NCBI RefSeq assembly: GCF_947305955.1
Contig: NZ_CAMZFB010000025.1
Location: forward strand, 1 to 39,213
Reading direction: 5' to 3'
DNA from: an uncultured Brevundimonas sp.
GTDB taxonomy: Bacteria; Pseudomonadota; Alphaproteobacteria; Caulobacterales; Caulobacteraceae
DNA: 39,213 nucleotides
In this document: piece after piece, positions 1 through 9,307 of the stretch
Position numbering within the stretch: the stretch's first letter is position 1
How the letters are laid out: every line of letters starts with the position of its first letter
Translations under genes and position numbers: made by a program
Notes under the pieces: model-generated
Databases searched by the model: none
What the model was told of the DNA's origin: nothing
The model's input: the letters and a program-made list of their open reading frames with translations, nothing else

Positions 1-7
1 CTCAACA

Positions 8-60
8 GGCGGCGTCGGGTCGAGAAGGCGGAGCCTTCTGACCGCCGCCCACTCAGAATG
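8..60. repeat. Two-stem palindromic repeat, copy R1
   Basis: The outer arms GGCGGCG (8-14) and CGCCGCC (43-49) are perfect complements and enclose the shared sequence TCGGGTCG. An inner hairpin AGAAGGC-GGA-GCCTTCT lies at 23-39. A tail ACTCAGAATG (51-60) resembles the tails of the other copies. It may begin further left, as the window edge is close. It belongs with the copies at 199, 471 and 531. Confidence 0.8.
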
Positions 61-198
61 AATTGCGTTTGGCCACAGCGCCCGTGGGGCGTGTGGTTGG
101 AGGGCAGGCGGGGCGCGCGGGCTTTGCCCGGCGTAGGTTTGGTTTCCGTTTCGGCAAAGGCACGCGCCCCGCGCGGATAGTTATTCACCAGCAAGCCA

Positions 199-255
199 GC
201 CGCGTCGGGTCGGGAGGTCCCCGAAGGGGCCGACGAGCGCGGCTCAGCAACAATG
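199..255. repeat. Two-stem palindromic repeat, copy R2
   Basis: The outer arms are GCCGCG (199-204) and CGCGGC (238-243). The shared TCGGGTCG follows the left arm. The inner hairpin is GGTCCCC-GAA-GGGGCC (216-231), which pairs with one bulged T. The arms differ in sequence from R1 and R4 but keep complementarity. Confidence 0.75.
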
Positions 256-389
256 AGGCAGGCACCGCTGTTGGCGGTTACTCCCAGTGCCGGTGGCGGG
301 CAGCGGACACCTGCGGCGTCCTGCTGGCACGGTCCGAGTTTCCACCTCGACCCTTGCCGGAGTTCTGTGCCCTAGTCTGTGGTGCTCGC

Positions 390-470
390 CCCCTCCACCA
401 CTTCGTGGTCCCCCTCCCCCGCAAGCAGGGGAGGAGAGAGGCGCGCCGCCGTTAGGCGGCTAGGCCGCCA
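390..470. repeat. Hairpin-rich intergenic element
   Basis: Successive inverted repeats are visible. ACCACTTCGTGGT is a self-complementary hairpin near 398-410. CTCCCC and GGGGAG arms surround the CGCAAGCA loop near 415-433. GCCGCC-GTTA-GGCGGC (445-460) is followed by GGCGGC-TAG-GCCGCC (455-469), so two hairpins compete for the same central arm. From memory, sequences of the type 'cctccaccacttcgtggt' are scattered through the intergenic DNA of Caulobacterales and sphingomonads; this was not checked. Confidence 0.55.
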
Positions 471-526
471 GCCCGCGTCGGGTCGGGAGGTCCCGTAGGG
501 CCGACGACCGCGGGCCACTAAGAATG
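471..526. repeat. Two-stem palindromic repeat, copy R3
   Basis: The outer arms are GCCCGCG (471-477) and CGCGGGC (509-515), a perfect 7-bp match. The inner hairpin GGTCCC-GTA-GGGCC (489-502) has the same bulged T as R2. The tail ACTAAGAATG (517-526) matches R1. R4 begins only about 5 nt later, so R3 and R4 form a near-tandem pair. Confidence 0.8.
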
Positions 527-530
527 TTTC

Positions 531-582
531 GGCCGCGTCGGGTCGAGAAGGCGGAGCCTTCTGACCGCGGCCTACTTAGGAT
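531..582. repeat. Two-stem palindromic repeat, copy R4
   Basis: The outer arms are GGCCGCG (531-537) and CGCGGCC (566-572). The inner hairpin AGAAGGC-GGA-GCCTTCT (546-562) is identical to that of R1, while the outer stem is different but still perfectly paired. The tail ACTTAGGATG follows at 574-583. Confidence 0.8.
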
Positions 583-928
583 GCGATACACACGCGATTG
601 CGCGGCGGCATCCACCACATTCCCAGTCGCCGTAAGGTCGAGGGCCGTTGAGGCTCCTTGCCGATACTGGCTGAGGTTCAAGACTAAGGCTTTATCGCAA
701 ACTCCATCGGCTCCGTTCCTTCCGGCGGGGGTTGGTCCCCTTGTGGGGCCAAGCCTCAGCCGGAGGGGCGGACCCCGCTCCATCCACTCCCATCACCGCA
801 GGTCCGCAGGCCTTACGAGCCCTCCATGCGACGGGACGCGACAAGGATGGCACGGGCGGAAGGTAGGGCGAGCTGAAAAGGAACGCGATCATTAAAGACG
901 AATGTTTCTAAGATGTTGCAGCACAGTG
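573..928. other. Non-coding stretch between repeats and the defence island
   Basis: I see no supportable gene here. The reading frames that cross it lack ribosome binding sites and family resemblance. One nested stem-loop stands out (719-766, listed separately). Further GC-rich inverted pieces follow to about 790, and the DNA becomes AT-richer from about 885 towards the stop of the DUF4435 gene. No tRNA or attachment-site half was recognised. Confidence 0.5.
719..766. repeat. Nested stem-loop resembling the R1-R4 family
   Basis: The outer arms CTTCCGGC (719-726) and GCCGGAGG (759-766) pair over 8 bp with one T-G wobble. The inner hairpin TTGG-T-CCCC / GGGGCCAA (733-752) closes on TTGT and has the same bulged T as the inner stems of R2 and R3. 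The shared TCGGGTCG single-stranded segment is absent, so it is a structural relative rather than a clear copy. Confidence 0.5.
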
Positions 929-1678
929 CTATGCTGCTTCGCTTCCTATTTGTGTCGGTGCGAAGTGTTCCTTCACTGTTTCCGCCACGCGCTTTAAGTT
1001 CGATACTCCGAAGTTGGAGCATATGTCTATTATAGCATCCTTAGAGTACTTCACAGGTCGCGTGGAACTGCTTAGCTGTCTAGCTATTAGGGCTAGCACA
1101 GTTTTACCTCTCATGTAAATGATAGGATCACTTTTAACTTGATTAAAGATACTTTTATTATTGTACGTGAAAGTTTGACCTGACTCAATTAAGGATAGAA
1201 TTCTATTGGGGTGAGACTTTAGTTCACAGCTAAAATCACTGTTGATGTGCTTTTCGACATTATGTACGTACCATGACAATATCGAATCTATCTCATTATA
1301 GAATTTTTCTCGTTCATTATCATTCATTAGTCTCTGAACTACTTCTCCATCTTCAATAAGATCATTTTCAATGGAGTATCCCTTTGTCAATACAATGTCA
1401 TCAGATACAAATTCTGCAGGGGTTCCTGTATGTACCCAAGTGTCCATATCCATGATGAATAGTATTTTGCTAGGAGTTAGCTCGTTTTTTCTGTTATAAA
1501 GTTCGATAACCTTTCGCTTCCCGCCTACCGGCATGAAGCTTACGCCATATACATCAACGAATCTTTCGACTTTCTTGTACGCAATGTAGTCGTCGTATCC
1601 CTCTGTTATTACGGTGTTCAATCCGCTTTTATTTATAATCCCAATAAGCTCGTCAATGCTGTATTCAATATGAGCCAT
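929..1678 (-). CDS. ariB: DUF4435 TOPRIM-like effector of a PARIS-type defence pair (AriB-like)
   Basis: This 249-residue protein carries the DUF4435 layout. An early acidic motif T-E-G-Y-D-D lies at residues 25-30, the TOPRIM-like D-M-D sits in FIMDMDTW at residues 75-82, and the DUF4435 hallmark YSIEND is near residue 101. In characterised PARIS systems AriB is held by the AriA ATPase until a phage anti-restriction protein is sensed. It is then released, dimerises and acts as a nuclease that cuts host tRNA. The start chosen is the ATG at 1678, one base after the ariA stop (1680-1682). An upstream in-frame GTG at 1690 would give 253 residues and an 11-nt overlap. Either way translation is probably coupled to ariA. 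The gene is AT-rich and its codon use is unlike its neighbours, a sign of transfer. The family assignment is by eye from motifs; it is somewhat shorter than the E. coli AriB that I recall. Confidence 0.75.
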   Translation of the reverse strand: MAHIEYSIDELIGIINKSGLNTVITEGYDDYIAYKKVERFVDVYGVSFMPVGGKRKVIELYNRKNELTPSKILFIMDMDTWVHTGTPAEFVSDDIVLTKGYSIENDLIEDGEVVQRLMNDNEREKFYNEIDSILSWYVHNVEKHINSDFSCELKSHPNRILSLIESGQTFTYNNKSIFNQVKSDPIIYMRGKTVLALIARQLSSSTRPVKYSKDAIIDICSNFGVSNLKRVAETVKEHFAPTQIGSEAA

Positions 1679-1679
1679 G

Positions 1680-2792
1680 TTATTCACCACGATCTCTATT
1701 CATAGTGAGTTCTTTTTCGGGGTATTTGGTATATATGAACGGAGAATGTGTGGCGATTATAAACTGATTTCCAGTATTTTGGTTGGAAAGAATCTTGAAA
1801 AGTTCTCTTTGCCAATCTACGTGCAGACTAAGCTCAGGTTCATCAATAAATATGACGGAATTTCTATTTAGAGCATTGTAACATATGAAGCTCAGCATTT
1901 GCTTCTCGCCTGCTGATAGATAGTTAGAGTTCACAGCTTTCGCTGAATCTCCAAATTTAATCGTAGATCCAACTGATATTCCGTCATGCTTAAATATCTG
2001 ATTTACTACATTTTGAATTTCTTGTATGGGTGCGAGAATATCTGTTCTTTCTTTGTCAAGTTTTTCGATTCTATTCTTGATGCTTTCAATCAGCTCGAAA
2101 GCTTGAAGCTTATCGTTAGCTGTGGTTGTGTCTTCGAATGCCTTGATGCTTTCGATAATTGTATCTGAAACAACCTTTTGGGCTCTGTTAGACTGTTCTG
2201 AAAACTGCGTGTATTTTGTCAGTAACAGGTCAGCGATATCTCTAGTAGAAATTGATGATACAAACGTATGATCTTTGTTGGTAAGTTTTCTAGAAAGTGC
2301 TTGAAGAGATTCTTCAATGTCATTTTTAGCTTGTGAGAAAAGGCCTATCCCAGAGCGCTTCTGAGTCATTGGAATGGAAAAACCACCCTCAATGCGTCTA
2401 AAGGTAGGAAAGAATACAGAAGAGCCAACAGATATAACAAATCTGTCGAACTGAGCTTCAGCAGAGTCGCTGAAAGCACCGTCCTCATCGAATTCGTCTT
2501 CAAAAAGATAGTCGTGGCTTTCCGTCTCTACTTCAATTCTAACATCAGTCTCATTTATTCTATATATTTCTGCTGAAAATAAATCAGTTTCAATCGCTAT
2601 TCGTTTGAATGGTATTTCTTGAGTTATAAGTGCGGTATTTCCACTAATAGAATACCACATGGCTTTAAGAACGGTTGTTTTTCCTGAGCCGTTTCGACCA
2701 GTAATTATATTGATGTCATCGTTAAGTTCGAATCTCACATCAAGAGACTCGTGGGTCGTGAGGCCATCAATTGCAAATCTGTTAATTTTCAT
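1680..2792 (-). CDS. ariA: ABC-type AAA ATPase of a PARIS-type defence pair (AriA-like)
   Basis: The protein has 370 residues from the ATG at 2792. All ABC/SMC-like ATPase motifs are intact. Numbered from this start they are Walker A GRNGSGKT (32-39), signature LSAGEKQM (292-299), Walker B VIFIDEPE with its catalytic Glu (313-320), and a switch His in IIATHSP (345-351). The middle (about 150-260) is charged and helical, probably a coiled coil. In known PARIS systems AriA forms a scaffold that senses the phage trigger and holds AriB. The start at 2792 is preferred because GGGGGA lies 5-6 nt upstream; the ATG at 2804 would add MGEH. It follows the uvrB stop by only about 50 nt on the same strand. 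The DNA is conspicuously AT-rich. OLD-type or other AAA_21 defence ATPases are alternatives, but the adjacent DUF4435 gene favours PARIS. At 370 residues it is shorter than the E. coli AriA that I recall. Confidence 0.75.
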   Translation of the reverse strand: MKINRFAIDGLTTHESLDVRFELNDDINIITGRNGSGKTTVLKAMWYSISGNTALITQEIPFKRIAIETDLFSAEIYRINETDVRIEVETESHDYLFEDEFDEDGAFSDSAEAQFDRFVISVGSSVFFPTFRRIEGGFSIPMTQKRSGIGLFSQAKNDIEESLQALSRKLTNKDHTFVSSISTRDIADLLLTKYTQFSEQSNRAQKVVSDTIIESIKAFEDTTTANDKLQAFELIESIKNRIEKLDKERTDILAPIQEIQNVVNQIFKHDGISVGSTIKFGDSAKAVNSNYLSAGEKQMLSFICYNALNRNSVIFIDEPELSLHVDWQRELFKILSNQNTGNQFIIATHSPFIYTKYPEKELTMNRDRGE

Positions 2793-2805
2793 ATGTTCCC
2801 CCATA

Positions 2806-2843
2806 CTGAAAGATATATATCTAACTTTGTTTTTCTAGAAACT
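2806..2843 (-). promoter_or_regulatory. Palindrome-rich gap upstream of the ATPase gene
   Basis: The short gap between the uvrB stop and the ATPase gene contains two perfect palindromes, AGATATATATCT (2811-2822) and TTTCTAGAAA (2832-2841). The AT-rich first one could overlap a -10 region. No hairpin with a T-run separates uvrB from the ATPase gene, so readthrough from uvrB is possible. Operator function is inference. Confidence 0.4.
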
Positions 2844-5255
<2,412 letters not shown>

Positions 5256-5625
5256 ACAGGTAATGCACGCGGCCGGAATTCGCCAGTAGGTGGCCCAAAG
5301 TGTGTGATTTTGGCCTCATAACGACGCTATGCGGGAATCCTGTGCATGGATGCAATCGTGGGGTTTTATGCTGCAGCTTGGCATTCGCGTGACAAAAACG
5401 TGCTAAATTGTGGCTGGAACTGACATAATGTCGATACTTGATGACATATTACGGACATGTATTTCTTGGGTATCGTTGATATACTGAAATAATGTTGTTG
5501 CGATTGTGTCGCCCAATGAATAGCGCTTGCTCCCATGAGGTGCTGCCTGCGCGTGGCACTGATCAATGCACAGCGTTCTTCGAACAATGTGCGCCGTTTT
5601 GAAGTAAAACAGGTACAGTTTGTCT
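5256..5625. other. Divergent intergenic region uvrB / TonB receptor
   Basis: No gene is supported here. The DNA is AT-richer than its surroundings from about 5400 to 5500 and probably holds the promoters of both flanking genes. A palindrome GACATAATGTC (5422-5432) is followed by two further GACAT copies (5443 and 5454), the last in the palindrome ACATGT. These could be regulator half-sites. No riboswitch was recognised in the leader of the receptor. Confidence 0.4.
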
Positions 5626-8577
5626 ATGCGTAATCGTAAAGACTATCTGCTGGGCTCGACGATGGCAGTTGGTGCTGCCGCTCTGTCGATGGCTATGCTG
5701 GTTCCGACCGTTTCGGTCGCACAAGAAGCCGGTGAAGAAGCCACCCAAGTGGAAGAAATCGTTGTTGTTGGCTCGCGCATCCGTCGCGACAACTACAATG
5801 CTCCGTCGCCGACCCTGAGCATCACCCGTGAAGAAGCCACCCTGCAGGGTTTTGCTTCGACCACTGAAGCTCTGCAGTCGAACGCCGTCACCGGCGGCAC
5901 CTCGCAGATCAACAACGCTTACGGTGGCTTCGTCACCAACGGTGGTCCGGGTGCAAACACCATCGGCCTGCGTGGCATGGGCCCGAGCCGCACCCTGGTG
6001 CTGCTGAACGGCCGTCGCGTTTCGCCGGCTGGCTCGCGCGGTTCGGTTGGCGCTGCCGACCTGAACGTGCTGCCGACCTCGATGATCGAGCGCGTTGAAG
6101 TTCTGCGCGACGGTGCATCGTCGGTTTACGGTTCGGACGCAGTGGCTGGTGTTGTCAACATCCAGACCTCGAAGAACCTGCAAGGCCTGACCTTCGAAGC
6201 TCAACGCAACGAAACCCTGGACGCTAACGGCAACGGCGGTTCCAACCGCTACTCGCTGTCGGGCGGCATCTCGGGCGACCGTTGGCGCGCTTCGGGCTCG
6301 ATCGAACGCTATGAGCGCGACGAGCTGACCCTGCGTGACCGTAAGTTCACCCAGTGCAACACCGATGGCTACCTCGACGGTTCGGACTTCATCGATCCGC
6401 TGACCGGCAAGGCCAAGTGCTACCCGATCACCACCACCGGCTCGAACGGTGTGACGATCAACACCATCGGCACCAACACCATGGCTGGCGTTGCTGCTGC
6501 TGGCACCTCGGCTACCAGCTTCAACCGCTGGCGTCCGAACTCGGCCGTGACCGAAGGTCTGGTCGGCTTTGAAGGCGTGGGCGGCACCGGCTCGAACAAC
6601 AACGTGCGCGACACCTTCGAAGACCGCATGCTGAACGAGTCGCTGATCTCGCCGGTGGACATCACCACCGTTTACGGCGAATTCGGCTACGAGCTGCGCG
6701 CTCTGGGCAACGCTGAACTGTACGGCGAATTCCTGTACAACAACCGCCAGTCGTCGCAGACCGGCTACCGTCAGCTGGCTCTGGACTACGCCAAGGGCTC
6801 GCCGCTGATCCCGTCGAACCTGTCGTCCTCGACCATGTCGGCAACCGACCTGGGCCTGAACAAGGGCCAGGCTGTTGGCGTCCGCGCCTTCATCGGCTTC
6901 GGCAACGACACCTCGTCGCAAGAAGTCGACTTCAACCGCTACGTCGCTGGCATCAAGGGTGACTTCACCCTGATCCCGGAATGGCGTTACGACGCCTACG
7001 TCAGCTACTCGCGTTCGAAGTCGGAATACACTTCGGAACAGTTCCTCACCGACCGCCTGATCGAGTCGCTGGACGTTGTCCAAGTTGCTCCGGGCAAGTT
7101 CGAGTGCGCCCAACTGGCTTCGAACCCGGGCTGCGTGGCTGCTCCGGCTCTGTCGTCGGACGTCATCGGCGGCAAGCTGCCGAAGGACTGGGTTGACTAC
7201 GTCTTCCGTCCGGTCACCGGCACCACCGAATACATCGAAAAGATCGTTGCCGTTGGCATCGACGGCCCGATGTTCGACCTGCCGGCCGGTAAGGTCTACG
7301 GCTTCTTCGGCGCTGAATTCCGCGACGCAGAAATCGACGACACCCCGGGCCTGGATTCGCAACTGGGCAACACCTACAACTACTCGACCTCGGCCATCAC
7401 CCGTGGCTCGGACTCGGTCTGGGAAGTGTTCGGTGAAATCGAAGCGCCGCTGCTGGTCGACGCTCCGTTCGCCAAGTCGCTGACCCTGAACGGTTCGTTC
7501 CGTTACACCGACTATGACTCGTACGGCGACGACACCACCTACAAGGTGGGTCTGGTTTACGAGCCGATCGACGGCGTGACCCTGCGTGGTACCTACGGTA
7601 CCTCGTACCGCGCTCCGGCTTTGTTCGAACAGTTCGTCGGTGCGACCTCGGGCTTCCTGTCGAACTCGAACGACCGTTGTAACGAATGGGGTGCCGAAGG
7701 CGTCAACCCGAACCGCGCCGCTAACTGCGCCGCCGAGGGTCTTGATCCGGAGCACATGGCCAAGACCAACGTCCGCGTGATCACCTCGGGTGGTGCGGAA
7801 GCTGGCCTGGCTGCTGAAACCTCGACCAACCTGACCGTTGGCGTGGTTCTGCAACCGACCCTGCCGGCTGGCTGGGGCGATCTGGCCTTCGCCGTCGACT
7901 ACTACGAAATCGAAGTGTCGAACGGTGTGTCGCGTACCGGTGCAGGCAACATCCTGACCCGCTGCTACGACTCGAACCCGGAAGACTTCGCTGCTGACAA
8001 CGGCTTCTGCCGTCTGGTCGAGCGTGACCCGTCGGACAACGCTCTGACCGTCTACGACAGCTACATCAACCTGGCGACCGACAACGTTAAGGGCCTGGAC
8101 TACACCCTGCGTTACCGTAACGACTTCGGTCCGGGCACCCTGCTGGTCAACCTGGGTATCACCCAGTACACCGAAGTGTCCTCGAAGCTGTTCGAAGAAG
8201 ATCCGCTCGAAGACTACGTCGGCATGATCCAGAACCCGGAATTCACCGGTACCTTCGACGTTTCGTACGCTTGGGACAACTGGCGCGTTCGCTACGGCGT
8301 TGAGTGGGTCGACGGTATGTCGGACTACGAATACTACGGTGAAGATCCGGCGACCTCGAAGTACGACCTGGCTGTGGATGACTACTACAACCACAACGCC
8401 TCGGTTCAGTACGTCCACGGCGACTGGAAGGTGACCGCAGGTATCCGTAACCTGTGGAACGAAAACCCGCCGGTCGTTTCGTCGGGCGTCCACAACCGTA
8501 TCGGTAACGCTCCGCTGTACTCGGCTTACGACTACGTCGGCCGTACCGCCTTCATCAACCTGGTGAAGTCGTTCTAA
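5626..8577 (+). CDS. TonB-dependent outer-membrane receptor
   Basis: This 983-residue protein would import a scarce ligand across the outer membrane using TonB/ExbBD energy. A signal peptide spans about residues 1-33, with cleavage likely after SVA. It is followed by a TonB-box-like segment EEIVVVGSRIRR typical of Caulobacterales receptors. The plug domain covers about residues 55-180 (VLLNGRRV, DGASSVYGSDAVAGVVN). The rest is beta-barrel ending in an aromatic VKSF, as expected for BAM-assembled proteins. Four spaced cysteine pairs occur in probable extracellular loops, suggesting disulphides. Codon choice is unusually uniform (CTG, TCG, GGC, ACC), pointing to high expression. The start is the ATG at 5626, although a TTG at 5620 has AGG at better spacing. 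A strong terminator follows at 8616. The ligand cannot be named from sequence. Confidence 0.93.
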   Translation: MRNRKDYLLGSTMAVGAAALSMAMLVPTVSVAQEAGEEATQVEEIVVVGSRIRRDNYNAPSPTLSITREEATLQGFASTTEALQSNAVTGGTSQINNAYGGFVTNGGPGANTIGLRGMGPSRTLVLLNGRRVSPAGSRGSVGAADLNVLPTSMIERVEVLRDGASSVYGSDAVAGVVNIQTSKNLQGLTFEAQRNETLDANGNGGSNRYSLSGGISGDRWRASGSIERYERDELTLRDRKFTQCNTDGYLDGSDFIDPLTGKAKCYPITTTGSNGVTINTIGTNTMAGVAAAGTSATSFNRWRPNSAVTEGLVGFEGVGGTGSNNNVRDTFEDRMLNESLISPVDITTVYGEFGYELRALGNAELYGEFLYNNRQSSQTGYRQLALDYAKGSPLIPSNLSSSTMSATDLGLNKGQAVGVRAFIGFGNDTSSQEVDFNRYVAGIKGDFTLIPEWRYDAYVSYSRSKSEYTSEQFLTDRLIESLDVVQVAPGKFECAQLASNPGCVAAPALSSDVIGGKLPKDWVDYVFRPVTGTTEYIEKIVAVGIDGPMFDLPAGKVYGFFGAEFRDAEIDDTPGLDSQLGNTYNYSTSAITRGSDSVWEVFGEIEAPLLVDAPFAKSLTLNGSFRYTDYDSYGDDTTYKVGLVYEPIDGVTLRGTYGTSYRAPALFEQFVGATSGFLSNSNDRCNEWGAEGVNPNRAANCAAEGLDPEHMAKTNVRVITSGGAEAGLAAETSTNLTVGVVLQPTLPAGWGDLAFAVDYYEIEVSNGVSRTGAGNILTRCYDSNPEDFAADNGFCRLVERDPSDNALTVYDSYINLATDNVKGLDYTLRYRNDFGPGTLLVNLGITQYTEVSSKLFEEDPLEDYVGMIQNPEFTGTFDVSYAWDNWRVRYGVEWVDGMSDYEYYGEDPATSKYDLAVDDYYNHNASVQYVHGDWKVTAGIRNLWNENPPVVSSGVHNRIGNAPLYSAYDYVGRTAFINLVKSF

Positions 8578-8615
8578 TCGGTACAGTTGCCCGCAAGGGT
8601 AGCGACTGAAAAAGG

Positions 8616-8657
8616 AAAGGGCGGTGGATCGAAAGGTCCGCCGCCCTTTCTCTTTGT
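8616..8657 (+). terminator. Intrinsic terminator after the TonB receptor
   Basis: The 13-bp stem AAAGGGCGGTGGA (8616-8628) / TCCGCCGCCCTTT (8637-8649), with one T-G wobble and an 8-nt loop, is followed by CTCTTTG. It lies about 40 nt after the receptor stop codon. Confidence 0.85.
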
Positions 8658-8704
8658 CGCCAAGGGTGCCAAGGTCAGGGTGTTCTTTGGGCCGGGAGCT
8701 GACT

Positions 8705-9280
8705 ATGGGCTTGAAAATCAACTGGATGTGGGTCGCTCGCGTCCTCAAGGTCGGGGCCTTGCTGGGCTTTCTGTTGCCGTGGGTCGTGGTGAGCTGTGGT
8801 GATCAGTTGATGATGTCGGCCAGCGGACTGGATCTGGTGCGCGGTACGCCGCAGGTGGCCGATACCAAGGTGCCGCCCGATATGCTGGGCTCTGCATGGT
8901 GGGCGACGGCCGCGGCGGTCGTTATCGTCATCGCTCTGGTGGCGGGGATTGTGATCCGTGCGCAGCGGCTGAGGGCCTGGGGTACGGTGTGCGCCAGCGT
9001 GGCGGCCATCCTGCTGTTGGGCTGTGGCATGATGCAGTCGATCGACAAGCTGCAATCCAAGGTCGAGGAGAACCTGTCGGGCCGTGGAGCCGGGCGAGGC
9101 GATGCCGAGGTGGCGCAGGTTCTGGCGGGCTTTTTCGGCGGGCGCGAAATCATCACCATTGATGTTAAGGGCGGCTTCTGGCTGGTGCTGGGGCTGCTGG
9201 GCGGTGCGGCTGTAGCCGGCGTTGGGGCGGCGGTGTCGCGCAAGCCTGTAGCTTTGGATGATCGGGGCGGCGCGGTCTGA
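8705..9280 (+). CDS. Predicted four-helix inner-membrane protein of unknown function
   Basis: The 191-residue protein starts at the ATG at 8705 with GGGAG 6 nt upstream. An earlier in-frame start would run through the preceding terminator and is rejected. Hydrophobic segments lie near residues 10-30 (ending PWVVVSC), 64-84, 91-110 and 160-180. Between segments three and four is a charged soluble stretch rich in Gly, Arg and Glu. No family was recognised. The SDF symporter gene starts 27 nt later on the same strand, so the two may be co-transcribed. Confidence 0.8.
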   Translation: MGLKINWMWVARVLKVGALLGFLLPWVVVSCGDQLMMSASGLDLVRGTPQVADTKVPPDMLGSAWWATAAAVVIVIALVAGIVIRAQRLRAWGTVCASVAAILLLGCGMMQSIDKLQSKVEENLSGRGAGRGDAEVAQVLAGFFGGREIITIDVKGGFWLVLGLLGGAAVAGVGAAVSRKPVALDDRGGAV

Positions 9281-9307
9281 GATCGCTCAGGCTGACTGGA
9301 TTTTGGA

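Noticed and set aside
63..895. Open frames of 66-130 codons on both strands in the repeat region
   Set aside because: They run through the hairpin repeats, have Arg/Pro/Gly-rich nonsense composition and lack ribosome sites.
1680..2804. ATPase as Gabija GajA, OLD or Septu PtuA
   Set aside because: It lacks its own TOPRIM domain, and the partner is a DUF4435 protein rather than a UvrD-like helicase or HNH nuclease.
5573..5583. GTTCTTCGAAC as a LexA site
   Set aside because: The spacing does not fit the alphaproteobacterial GTTC-N7-GTTC box, and none was found before uvrB.
5366..5587. A 73-codon minus-strand frame in the receptor leader
   Set aside because: It has no ribosome site or family resemblance and occupies the probable promoter region of the receptor.
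5563..8748. A 1,061-codon open frame antisense to the TonB receptor
   Set aside because: It mirrors the strongly biased codons of the receptor, has no ribosome site or family features, and spans the receptor terminator.
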